Shown here: piece by piece, positions 10,662 through 20,178 of the stretch
Position numbering within the stretch: position 1 is the first letter of the stretch
Layout of the letters: each line of letters opens with the position of its first letter
NCBI GenBank assembly: GCA_014529385.2
Contig: CM043957.1
Location: 85,687,881 to 85,751,880, forward strand
Origin: Adiantum capillus-veneris
Lineage: Eukaryota; Streptophyta; Polypodiopsida; Polypodiales; Pteridaceae
Length of the DNA stretch: 64,000 nt
Direction of reading: 5' to 3'
Made by a program: the position numbers and the translations under genes
The notes under the pieces: generated by a model
The model's database searches: none
Told to the model about the DNA's origin: nothing
What the model saw: only the letters and a program-made list of their open reading frames with translations

Positions 10662-10823
10662 GAGAGCGAGAAATGAAATGTTATATTAACGTCTTCAAAA
10701 GGCCATAGTGACCTATGAGACCAGAAAGTTACAAGGTGGTGGATCTGATACAAAGTCAGAGTAACAAAATAACAACAGTACTATGGGATCATAGATTGGT
10801 CGATGTGAACTAAGCAAAAAAGG

Positions 10824-10828
<5 letters not shown>

Positions 10829-10864
<36 letters not shown>
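10829..10864. repeat. G36 homopolymer next to LINE 3' end
   Basis: Thirty-six consecutive G on the plus strand, directly beside the 3' end of the minus-strand LINE fragment. In LINE sense orientation this is a poly(C) tail. It is also a very strong G-quadruplex candidate on the gene's coding strand. The length may be imprecise because homopolymers are hard to sequence. Confidence 0.9.
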
Positions 10865-12303
10865 CTTGCTGGGATAGCTGAATCACAGGAGATCTAGAAT
10901 CGGTCGTTGGCGGATCTCATCAATCTCCTCCATGGTTAGTCTGACCGGGCGTCATGCATGCCTGGCCAGAGTGCTCCAAATCTTCTGACGTAGCCTCCGT
11001 CGATGTTGTGTGGTCCTCCGCAGTCGTGGGCGCCTGGATTTCCCCAGTTCAGTCGCTTGGTCGATCAGTGTGCCTCTGGTGTGAGACGAGGGGGATCTCT
11101 GCTGTGGGAGTGGCTCTTGCGGCTGTCCCATGTCTGCTCTGAAAAAGTCTATGATCCGTCTTTGAGACTGGCTAGCCTCGCCACTCATCAAGCTATCTCT
11201 GTGTCTACATAGCTCGAGCAAGAACAGACCCAGACATCTCTGATCCTCGTATCCCATGACTCTTGAAAGTGGTCCAAAACCCTCTCTGAACAAGCAATGG
11301 AAGCGGCCTCGTATCTCGCAGTAGACGGGGCAGCGGCATGTATAATGCAGCTCTGTCTCAGGCTCCATGTCACACAAGGGGCATGTCCTCGCCTCTGCTG
11401 GTACTCCGCTGTATCTCCCAGTCTCAATCCGCAGCTGGTGAGAAGATGCACGTAACTGGCCAATAGCACATCGTATCCCATGGGACAAGTGGGTGTCCAT
11501 CTATCTGGGTCTCATCACAAAACCATCCTCCGTAAGCTGGAGAAGGTGGTCTCTGTAGAAATCCATCTTCGTGTCCAATTCTTGTGCTGGCTGTATCCAT
11601 GTCCTCCTGGTGTCTAGCTGGGTCAGGTCTTGGCGGATGAGCTTGGTGATCTCTGACTGTGTAAGAGTGAGAGATGGTGCAGCCAATGAGTACTGGAATG
11701 GTGGCAGCCTGTCTTTGCTGAACCCATGCGCCTGAAACCATGATGCATCTCCCCATACCAGCATGTTGTATCTCCTTGCATGGCTAACTGTCGAGAGGAC
11801 TCGAGTGCTATGCGAGCATATCTGTCTCTAGGAATTTCCCATGTGCTATTTATGAAGGTGAGCGCCTCCACCACTAGTGGGGGGGCCCGGGGGGCGCTAG
11901 CTCTGCTCGGATAATGGCCCGTGGTACTGATGCCTTGGCTCTAATGAGCCGCGAGATCATAGAGACGAGAGGTTTCTCCATGTTCCCCCATTCCATCTGT
12001 GATCCCCGGCCTCCCGTGGTGATCCAATGATGGTCCCCATATCTCAGCTCCATAGAGCAATGCTGAAGCCACCAAAGTGTCAAAGAGTCAGAGCTTCGTC
12101 CGGGGCTCCTGAAACTGAACCTGCGAACACATCTTCTCTAATCTACCCAATGCTGCGTGGGCTCTAGTCAGTCTGGTCTCTGTTGCTCTTCTGAGTGAGA
12201 ATGCAGGTCCGCTAAAAACCACTCCAAGGTAAGTGTAAGCATCTGTGTACTCCACAGTCTCCTGGCCGTATGTGAATGTAGGTGCTGACCTCCTGATCCA
12301 CTG
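10865..12303 (-). mobile_element. 5'-truncated non-LTR (LINE) retrotransposon fragment
   Basis: Read on the minus strand, the translation gives the C-terminal part of a LINE ORF2: YLGVVFSGPAFSLRRAT, a TAG-type break, LFDTLVASALLYGAEIWGPS (end of the reverse transcriptase), then PRAIIRAELAPP, and finally a zinc-finger-like CPLC...LHYTCRCPVYCEIRGRF near 11300-11400. The fingers, palm with FADD motif and endonuclease are absent, so the copy is 5' truncated, as is common for LINEs. Several stops and frameshifts, including one at a G/C-rich run near 11880, make it non-coding. It lies antisense within an intron of the transporter gene. Confidence 0.82.
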
Positions 12304-12305
12304 TG

Positions 12306-12338
12306 GGAGAGAGAGAAGAAGAAGAAGAAGAAGAAGAG
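12306..12338. repeat. GA/GAA microsatellite
   Basis: Short GA tract passing into about eight GAA units at the 5' boundary of the truncated LINE. Confidence 0.9.
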
Positions 12339-12393
12339 CATTTTAATGTCGTAGGAAACTATCGCAAGAGACCTTAAAGATCTATCCGGCGAG

Positions 12394-12394
<1 letters not shown>

Positions 12395-12427
<33 letters not shown>
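12395..12427. repeat. (GA)16 microsatellite near the intron 14 acceptor
   Basis: Pure GA tract that ends 36 bases before the predicted start of exon 15, in the same relative position as the tracts in introns 11 and 23. Confidence 0.93.
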
Positions 12428-12430
<3 letters not shown>

Positions 12431-12463
12431 CAGCTTTCAATGATAATTCCAAATACCATGCAG

Positions 12464-15366
12464 CCCCTGGAGCACCTCAATCAAATTTTCTGAACAAAGA
12501 TACTGAAGAGGTCACTTCATCTGGAACCAAACAACGACAGCCATCAAGCGAACAAACTGATCACACGCATGCTATCACAACACATCACATCCACTTTGCT
12601 AGATGGTCAAGGTTTGAAATAGACATTGCCCGAACTAAAATGCAGAAAAGATGTAAGGTTGCACCTGATTTTAGAAAATGAGTAAAAAATCTGTCGCTAA
12701 AGCCGAAACATGTGAATCTGAGTTGATTTCAACTGTCACTAGAAATTGCAGTTGCTTTGAAGCCCATTAACGCTCTTCAGCAATCTGAAAAAAGTTCGGT
12801 TTGTAGAAATGAGCAGGATCGCCTCAAAACAGGAAGGGATGGAGTTAGACAATGTAAACCAGGCATCCGCAAAATCCAATTTCACTGATATTGAACAAGG
12901 CAGTCAGGCTCAACAAAAAGGGATGATTCTTCCATTTCAACCCCTCTGTATAGCATTCCAGTCTGTCAACTATTATGTTGATATGCCTGTGGTATAATGT
13001 TCTCTTCTCTCGTTTGTTACAGATGCTAACCTGCCATTTTCTCAAAATTAATCTTGTAATCATCTTTCTGCAGGAAATGAAGAAGCAAGGTGTCGTAGAA
13101 GATAGGCTCCAGCTACTAGAAGATGTAAGTGGGGCATTCAGACCTAGAGTTCTTACCGCTCTAGTGGGTGTTAGCGGTGCTGGGAAGTCTACACTTATGG
13201 ATGTCTTAGCAGGAAGAAAGACCGGAGGTTATATTGAGGGAAACATCAGTATATCAGGATACCCTAAAAAGCATGAAACTTTTGCAAGAGTAGCTGGTTA
13301 TTGTGAGAAAAATGATATACTCTCCCCTAACGTCACTGTAAAGGAATCGCTTCATTATTCAGCACGGCTTCGTTTGCCAAAAGAGATTGACAGGCAGACA
13401 AGAAAAGTAAGCTTTCAGATCAAATCAAAATGCATGCATGGCTTGTATTAATTGACAAGATGCACGTGTGGGATGCAGATGTTCGTGGATGAAGTCATGG
13501 AGCTGGTAGAGCTGACCCCAATCGCAGAAGCTTTAGTCGGTCTTCCTGGAATCAATGGGCTTTCAACCGAGCAACGCAAAAGGCTTACCATTGCAGTAGA
13601 GCTAGTAGCCAACCCTTCCATGATATTCATGGATGAGCCCACATCTGGCTTGGATGCAAGAGCTGCAGCTATAGTCATGAGGACAGTGCGCAACACAGTA
13701 GATACCAGGAGGACGGTGGTGTGCACGATCCATCAGCCAAGCATTGACATATTTGAGTCATTTGATGAGGTGACCTTTTCATCAATTTATGCACACTATG
13801 CCTCCTAAACTTTTTGAATGTAGTGAGGAGCTTTTCAGACTTCCATTCCTTGGTGAGACTGGGTGTTTGCTTCCATCCATAATTCACTCTCGTGATCGGT
13901 GGCCCTTGGATCACTACACTTGGTGATAGGTAACCTAGAGCCCTTGGGCCAATAGCTTGGGCTTGAAAAACAGCTGTGTAGAGCCAAAGCGAATAATGGA
14001 TCCACCTACCACTTTTGGGCAGAGGATTATCACTATCTTGAAAGTTTCATTTATTCATTCTCTCAAAGGTCTAGTATTACACGTTAGCCAAGTCAAGCCA
14101 TAGACCTGAGACTACATGCAGTCTACGCTGCATTATCCCCGTGCATTGCGGCTCTAAGCATCGACAGCCTGTGCTAGGTCTCCAACAATGCACAATATAA
14201 TCACTATTTTAACTGTTATATCTATTCATTCTCTCAAAGGTCTAATATTACATGTTAGTAAAATCGAGTCATAGATAATATGTAGTCTACACTGCACTGC
14301 ACTGTGATCTCTAGACCTCGACAACCACGCACTATGGTCTCCCAACTCCAAACTAGGGCCAACAATACAGGTACAATTGGAGGTTGAGATCTAGACCCTT
14401 AGGGGGAGGATGCACCGTGCACTACATGTGAACCTTTACTCAACTAGACTAACATGTGTTAATAGACCTCTACGAGAGTGAGTAGATATAACATTTGAGA
14501 TGGAGAAATGATCCAGCATCAATGACGCCATCCATGACTGGTAGGTGAATCCACTACCCATAGTAACTGCACACCACCATACACAATCCGCTAATACAGA
14601 CCATGAGTCACCAATCACCAAGTCCACTATTTAAGGACAACACCCAAATTGGACTTCAGCTGAAGGAATCAAACACCCAGTCAACAACCAATGGAACTTT
14701 GAAGAAGCGCTCTGTTCAGAATGTGCGATGCATCAAAATTATGCACCAATCCACCTATACCTGTAAAGAGTAGAGTCTTCTCAATCGTGGCCACAACTAA
14801 AAAGATTAACATACACTCGATGATATAGTCAGACAAGTTCAGAGAAAACAACATTTTCAAATTCTGTACTACAAGCAACTGTGTACTGCACAATAAACTA
14901 TTATTCTGATTAAACAAAATAAAAATGCTTGCCTGGTTGGACAAATTTTTAACAAGCTAAGCCTTCTGGAGAAACTCCAAGACATCTGACATTTTTAAGC
15001 CAAGCATTTCAACAGTGCTGAACCGCATATCTTGCTCTTTAAATTTAGATATAATACCTGATTCTATGCTTGCAGTTGCTTCTCTTAACAAGAGGTGGAA
15101 AAGTCATTTACGGAGGTCCCCTAGGTCCTTGCTCTGAAAATCTTATTCAATATTTCCAGGTAGGTACCCAGCATGTAGAATACAAACTACCTAAATCTAC
15201 GCTTTCGCACACATAACACAAAGTTTTGGCAGGCAATACCTGGGATTGCACCCATTAAAGATGGATATAACCCAGCTACATGGATGCTTGAAATAAGTTC
15301 ACCTTCCGCCGAGGCTCGTCTTCAAGTTGATTTTTCACAAATCTACAAAGCGTCTTCTTTTTACCA
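12464..15366 (+). CDS. ABCG/PDR exons 15-20: linker and NBD2
   Basis: Exons 15 (12464-12611) and 16 (12781-12991) form the charged linker and end in [20 protein letters not shown], the conserved PDR entry to NBD2. Exon 17 has [16 protein letters not shown], Walker [17 protein letters not shown] and [10 protein letters not shown]. Exon 18 has the signature [20 protein letters not shown], an intact Walker [16 protein letters not shown] and the H-loop [16 protein letters not shown]. Exon 19 encodes [17 protein letters not shown] and exon 20 [20 protein letters not shown]. Unlike NBD1, all catalytic motifs here look normal and no stop or frameshift was seen. The exon 20 end (ca|gtacga) was chosen because it keeps phase with exon 21. 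Confidence 0.88.
13770..15075 (+). other. Intron 18, with a degenerate tandem duplication
   Basis: A 1.3-kb intron. A segment with TTCATTCTCTCAAAGGTCTA at about 14027-14190 is repeated in diverged form at about 14198-14350 (period near 170 bp). No coding sequence or transposon terminus was recognised. Confidence 0.7.
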
Positions 15367-15452
15367 GTACGACCAAGCACTGCTCTTTATCAGCAAGACA
15401 AGAAATGTCCGCATTTAAATGTGGTATTAATTCTCACTCTCTCTATGATCAG

Positions 15453-16664
15453 GCAAAATCAAGCTCTCATAAAAGAACTGAGTACACTGCTCCCGGGTCA
15501 TATAGATCTATCCTTCCCATCACGATATCCTCAAAGCTTTCAGGAGCAATGCCTAGCATGCCTTTGGAAACAACACAGGTCTTATTGGCGAAATCCGAAC
15601 TACAATGTTGTGCGACTTTTGTTCACAATTGCCATCGCATTGCTCTTTGGAACCGTTTTTTGGAAAACCGGTCAGACATTGTAAGTCTTCGTTGGCTCAA
15701 AGCACTCATTATATTCCAGGCCCAATGTCTCCAAAATGGCTCGCAGTGTTCAAAAGGGTCTATGCTTCTGATCCTTTTGAATGTGTACAGGGATACCACC
15801 ACCGATCTGTACAACTTTGTTGGTGCAGTATATGCATTCTCAATGTTTATTTCATTCCACAATGTGACAACTATTGCGCCAGTCGTGGCAATTGAACGGA
15901 CAGTTTTCTACCGCGAGCGAGGAGCGAGAATATACTCTGCATTAGCATACACTTTTGCTCAGGTATGGCTGAAGAGCTCCGAATTGATAAATGGCAAAGA
16001 CACAGCACAATCACGAACACTGACCAATACCACCCATTAATCTGGTTGTTGCATATGCAGGCAGCCATTGAGATTCCTTACATATTCACACAAGCAATTG
16101 TATATGCGTTGCTCCTATATTCCATGATCGGCTTTGTGTGGACAACAACCAAGTTTCTTTATTTCTTCTACTTCATGTTCTTCATGTTGGTCTTCATCAC
16201 CTACCTTGGTATGTGCCTTGTGGCGATTACCCCCCGACATTATCCTCACTAATATGTTCATAGCAACCTTTTTCAACCTCTGGAATCTCTTCTCCGGCTT
16301 TGTGATACCACATGTGGTAAGCTGCCAAACAACCTTGCCACGAATATACACAACATTTCTAGCAGATATTGATAAAGGTTGTGTATACACACACGCATAC
16401 ACACACAATATACATATACGTACATATATTCATTCACATATATCTTTTTTTTACTGCAAACAACCATAAATTGTCATTTGAAGAAGGTTGTAAACGTAGT
16501 GATAGTCTCCTTGGCTGTACCAATCATCATTCTCCTTTCCAGATGTTACCTTTGAGCAGCTGCAAAACAGCAAGTTGTTCCTTGTGCTCAAAGGTGGAGC
16601 TCTCCAAACGCCCAGCTTCCCTGCTGAGTCTCTGCCTCGATGGAAGCTGGCCCGGTTGTGCCAA

Positions 16665-16738
<74 letters not shown>

Positions 16739-17039
16739 GTCGGTGCTAACTCATGTGGTGAAAATGCAGAGCATACCTGTGTGGTGGAGGTGGTACTACT
16801 GGGCCAATTCGGTGGCGTGGTCGACGTACGGGCTGATAGCGTCGCAGCTGGGGGACGTGGAGAGCAGAGTGAGCGACCCTGATCACGGGGTGGCCTTCAC
16901 AGTGAAGCAATTCGTGGAGCGCGCCTTCACAGGCATGACTTCTTGGGGGCTGTCCGCGGCCGTCCACATCGGCCTCGCCCTGCTCTTCGTCTTCATCTTT
17001 GCCGTCGCCATCACCAAGCTCAACTTTCAAAAGCGATGA
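15453..17039 (+). CDS. ABCG/PDR exons 21-24: TMD2
   Basis: Exon 21 encodes QNQALIKELSTLLPG, CLWKQHRSYWRNPNYNVVRL and the first TMD2 helix ending FGTVFWKTG. Exon 22 encodes APVVAIERTVFYRERGARIY, the PDR hallmark, and SALAYTFAQ. Exon 23 encodes several helices and MCLVAITP, then a run of six C (16230-16235) shifts the frame: the conserved FNLWNLFSGFVIP continues in another frame. Exon 24 encodes SIPVWWRWYYWANSVAWSTY and ends ITKLNFQKR before the TGA at 17037-17039, the usual PDR C-terminus. The extra C may be a sequencing error, but the other lesions argue for true decay. Confidence 0.88.
16317..16769 (+). other. Intron 23
   Basis: Intron of about 450 bp between the two last exons. It contains the longest CT tract in the gene (16671-16736). 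A stretch at about 16545-16660 has an open frame (DVTFEQLQNSKLFLVLKGG) but shows no convincing family match and lies outside the expected protein. Confidence 0.75.
16671..16736. repeat. (CT)33 microsatellite near the intron 23 acceptor
   Basis: A pure 66-bp CT tract ending 33 bases before exon 24. A branch-like GCTAAC lies just after it. It forms an extreme polypyrimidine stretch on the sense strand. Confidence 0.95.
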
Positions 17040-17054
17040 CAAGCTGTTCATAGC

Positions 17055-17158
17055 TTACAGGGTTTGAACCCACGCCAGGATCCACTACTATCCACAAGTC
17101 GAACTCACAGCTTACAAAGTTACAGGGTTTGAACCCACGCCAAGATCCACTACTAACC
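17055..17158 (-). repeat. Tandem duplication with B-box-like motif
   Basis: Two copies, 65 bp apart, of a segment that on the minus strand reads GTGGATCCTGGCGTGGGTTC followed by AAACCCTGTAA. GGTTCAAACCC is close to a tRNA/SINE B box. No A box was found at the expected distance, so the SINE origin is only suggested. Confidence 0.45.
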
Positions 17159-17806
17159 ATCACCTTGACAAAGCACGCACAGTTTGACACATCTCACATA
17201 GTTTGAATTACCAAAAAAATACCCTTCAAATCTGATGGTCATTTGAGACATCGATGTTCATACAAGACAAGCCTCACTATCATTCTAATCATGGATATGC
17301 ATAAATTTGGAACGGCCATGGTGCTGCTCTCAGAGACTTATCATTTTTTTTAATTCACTCAAACAAATTCGATTTCTAGTTGCTCATTGGTCTATGAGCT
17401 ATACCAACACACAGTGGTGTTATACGAGTGCATGTGCAGTATTCTACTGCTTGCATGGTAGATAAGCCGAGGTCAAGGTATATTGGAATCCATGGTTATG
17501 AGCCGCATTCAAAGCAAAGTACATCAAAATCCATGGCTACGAGCCATGTACGCATCTCAAAAACTCCGGCCAGAAGGCCTCTAATTGTGAATTTAAGCAA
17601 CAACAAGCAAAGAGCAAGGCTCTAGTTTATCAAATTACAGTTGGCACTTGCTACTACATTGCGAGGACTTCAGAATCCATCCACAGTTCATTCTCAAGAG
17701 AGCATTTTCTTCTATCTTCTTAGAAAAATGGCAAAGGATGGGCACCAAGGTTGGAAAATTTAAAGTTTCTACTAGTTTTAATGCATTTTTTATCTTTAAT
17801 ATGGAA

Positions 17807-17916
17807 GAAATCATAACAAGCAAAGAAAGGTTTTTTGAAGGCTATAACAGCAATCATGGCTGAAATCATAACAAGCAAAGAAAGGTTTTTTGAAGGCTAT
17901 AACAGAAAGCATGGCT
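17807..17916. repeat. 55-bp tandem duplication
   Basis: Two head-to-tail copies of a unit starting GAAATCATAACAAGCAAAGA, with a few differences at the end of the unit. Confidence 0.92.
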
Positions 17917-18143
17917 TCTACCCCACGCCACAATCCTTCTAGTTGAGTAAGGAGTGACACAAAGGGTGCGATGGGGAGTTGGCATTATTGGGATACAAGT
18001 TCACATTTTACAAATGACAAGGTCAAATCGTACTTGAAGTATCAATACCAGTTCTAAATAGTGGGAAGCACTTAAGGGTAGTGGCTAAAACTATTGCAAA
18101 TGCCATTATGGCCAAGGGCTCTCCTTGTATTCTTTATAAATTG

Positions 18144-19763
18144 TGTCATAAAATCTAATATCTAACTAACCCAAATGATTTTCTCATATTAAATTGATCA
18201 CTTAATGTGGGAGAATAAACGGGAACAAGTGTTAAGATATAGGTATGTGCTTTTAGATCTATCTCAACACGGGGCCAATGTAAAGGGGCCCAAAAGGGAG
18301 ATGGTATATCAAAGAGCAAGGCTAACCAATGGAGCATAAGACCTTAGGGTTAGCTTCATTGAAGACCTCCAATAAATGTGTGTAAAAGTCCTTTTGACCT
18401 TAAGTAAGCTAGGGCTTGAGGTGGGAACCCGGCCCAAGCTCGAGGTGCTTGTCCTGCTTGAGGTGCTTGTCATGCTTGAGGTGTTTTTCATGCTTGAGGT
18501 GCTTGATTAAGATACTTGAGGTGCTTGACTGGCTCCATGCTTGAGGTGCTTGACTTGCTGCATGATTAAAGTACTTGAGGTGCCTTGAGAAGCTTGCCTG
18601 AGATGCTTGTGGGAACCCCCCCTAGTTCAAGTGCTTTGTCATGCTTGGTGAGTAAAGTGCTTGATCATCTAAAAGTCAAAAGCATTCCTACAAGAGGGGG
18701 GGCGAGCCCTTTTCCTAGGGCCTAGAGAGAGAACACCCACTCACACACACAAGGGAAGCTCATCTTGAAGAGGCAGCAAGGACACATGTCAGGCCCCTAC
18801 CCATGTTACCTTCATGTGTTGCTTGAAGCCTATTGGCTAGGCTTCAAAGGGGTCCAATGATAAATTACATGAATTATCTAATTGTTTTAGCATTTATCAA
18901 GTCCTCTCTCTCAAAGGGGAAAGGGGGACACTTGTCCCAAGGCTACCCATGTTGCTTGTAATGGCTCCTGCTTGTGATTGGCTAGGCATGGAGGGGTCCA
19001 ATGAGCTTCAGGCATGAGCTACAAGGGGGGGTCGACCCAAGCAAGCTAGGGGGGTGCCTAGGGGGTATACTCACCCACACACACTCACAAGCACTCTCAT
19101 GGTGTGATATGCAAAGTGCAAGAGCTCCCTCTCCAAGCAAGTAGAGGTTGAGAGCCTCCACCAACACTCTTGGCTATGGAGTGCAAATCCAACCAAGAGC
19201 CATGCTTCAATGCTTAAGCTTGCCATCTCCTTCTTCTTCATTACTATGCTATTATGTATGCTAGCAACAAGAGTATGATAAGTGAGGAACTAATTCTTTC
19301 TCCTACGAAATGTTTCTTCTTCCTCTTCCCTACCCTCATTCCCTGCTAGCTCTCTCCACCTTCGAAGGTGTTTGAGGTCTTGGGACTGAGGCTTGGGATA
19401 GTTAAAGCTTTCTTCAAGTTTATGTTATGTTTGTGGTGCATGAAGCCTTCCATCTTCATGGCATCACCTAGGTCACAAGGAACACAAAGACTGTATTGTA
19501 ACAAGTCTCTCTTTATGGGAGAAATCATAATACAAATGCCTATTGGAGGGGGGACCGGCTCCACATAAATCCGGTCCTCAATTGTTGTCATGTTCTCTAA
19601 ACTCTCTCTCTTGCAAAAGTATTGTCTATGCCAAGTTAACTAATTGCTATGATTATGTTGCTATCTTCAATTATGTCTACCCGCTATGCTCACAAAATCA
19701 TTTCTTGAAAGTACTCTCATTAAATTCCGCTATTCTCAAATTGAATATGCAAATTCCATTACA
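18144..19763 (+). repeat. 5' LTR of G1
   Basis: Begins TGTCATAAAATCTAATATC and ends TTCCATTACA, with the same length as the 3' copy. It contains a minisatellite of CTTGAGGTGCTTG-type units at about 18410-18610. Short open frames inside it recur in all copies of this LTR but have no recognisable domain. Confidence 0.97.
18410..18610. repeat. CTTGAGGTGCTTG minisatellite within the G1 LTR
   Basis: About ten imperfect units with the core GCTTGAGGTGCTTG, separated by short variable spacers (tcc, tca, actggctcca and others). It occurs in all three LTRs of this family in the window (also about 25672-25872, and reversed at about 1930-2110) but not in the related LTRs of element G2. Confidence 0.9.
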
Positions 19764-19764
19764 T

Positions 19765-19776
19765 TGGTATCATAGC
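19765..19776 (+). other. Primer-binding site of G1
   Basis: TGGTATCATAGC one base after the LTR, matching the initiator-Met tRNA primer site with one mismatch (T for G at position 9). Confidence 0.85.
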
Positions 19777-20178
19777 ATTTGGTTTCTCTTTTCTTGCTTA
19801 AGAAGAGAGGTCCTTAAGTAGCCTATAAATGGTTGATGTTGTTAATTATAATAGAGTAAGTGGAACTGGGATCTAATACCGGTTTTGTTAAGCCCACTAT
19901 GTGGGGGATGGTGCACACCTCGGGAGCTTTGGACTTAATAATGGAGTCTTTTTAGACTTGCCTACGGCTTTACCATTATTGAGCCATAAGAAGTCCGAAA
20001 GGAGCTAGCCCTTGGCAACTCTGCTATGTTAGACCTACTCCTCTACTCTCTATAATTAACCACTTTGAGCCGTGGGTGTAGATACTTAAGAGCCGATTTT
20101 CAAAGGCTAAGAGGAGTGGCAACTAAGGTTTTGAATTGCCAAAGCATACACTAAGTACATACATAAAATTTTGTTAAC

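Larger units (their letters stand above)
10576..12463 (+). other. Intron 14, carrying a LINE fragment and several simple repeats
   Basis: The largest intron of the gene. In order it holds an alternating GT/GC tract (10636-10661), an inverted copy of the intron 5 repeat (about 10655-10745), a run of 36 G (10829-10864), a 5'-truncated minus-strand LINE (10865-12303), a GAA-rich tract and a (GA)n tract ending 36 bases before exon 15. Splice sites are still intact by inspection. Confidence 0.85.
3958..17039 (+). pseudogene. Full-size ABCG/PDR-type ABC transporter, probably a pseudogene
   Basis: Members of this family are plasma-membrane efflux pumps with the order NBD1-TMD1-NBD2-TMD2. By splice signals and family motifs I place exons at 3958-4280, 4358-4478, 6075-6157, 6244-6328, 6445-6602, 6990-7066, 7141-7194, 7284-7374, 8055-8356, 8726-9007, 9441-9757, 9980-10140, 10223-10326, 10422-10575, 12464-12611, 12781-12991, 13074-13406, 13479-13769, 15076-15159, 15233-15366, 15453-15680, 15791-15962, 16061-16316 and 16770-17039. 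Codon phases agree across the junctions. The exons total 4439 nt, about 1480 codons, as usual for PDR proteins. Lesions are a frameshift near 6532 (two bases missing or one extra), TGA at 8966-8968, and one extra C in the run 16230-16235. NBD1 Walker B is also altered. The linker exons 15 and 16 are the least certain. The start is the ATG that opens the conserved N-terminal exon. Confidence 0.88.
17040..18143 (+). other. 3' flank of the ABCG gene
   Basis: No gene is recognisable. It contains two tandem duplications: a segment with TTACAGGGTTTGAACCCACG at 17055-17093 and 17120-17158 (period 65), and a 55-bp unit at 17807-17861 and 17862-17916. The first, read on the minus strand, has GGTTCAAACCC, resembling a Pol III B box, and might be a SINE remnant. 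The polyadenylation site cannot be placed. The right edge is the insertion site of the gypsy element. Confidence 0.6.

Noticed and set aside
16575-17039. A 154-codon frame including DVTFEQLQNSKLFLVLKGG and Leu-Ser repeats
   Set aside because: The first part is in intron 23 and the Leu-Ser part is the CT tract. The conserved protein begins only at exon 24 (16770).
17055-17093. A functional tRNA gene suggested by GGTTCAAACCC
   Set aside because: No acceptor stem, D-arm or anticodon arm could be fitted around the motif. At most it is a SINE remnant.
19543-19821. A 92-codon frame (MEGGPAPHKSG...) across the LTR end and primer site, present in several family copies
   Set aside because: It recurs because the LTR recurs. 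It overlaps the primer-binding site, has no domain and shows no sign of coding selection that I can judge by eye.
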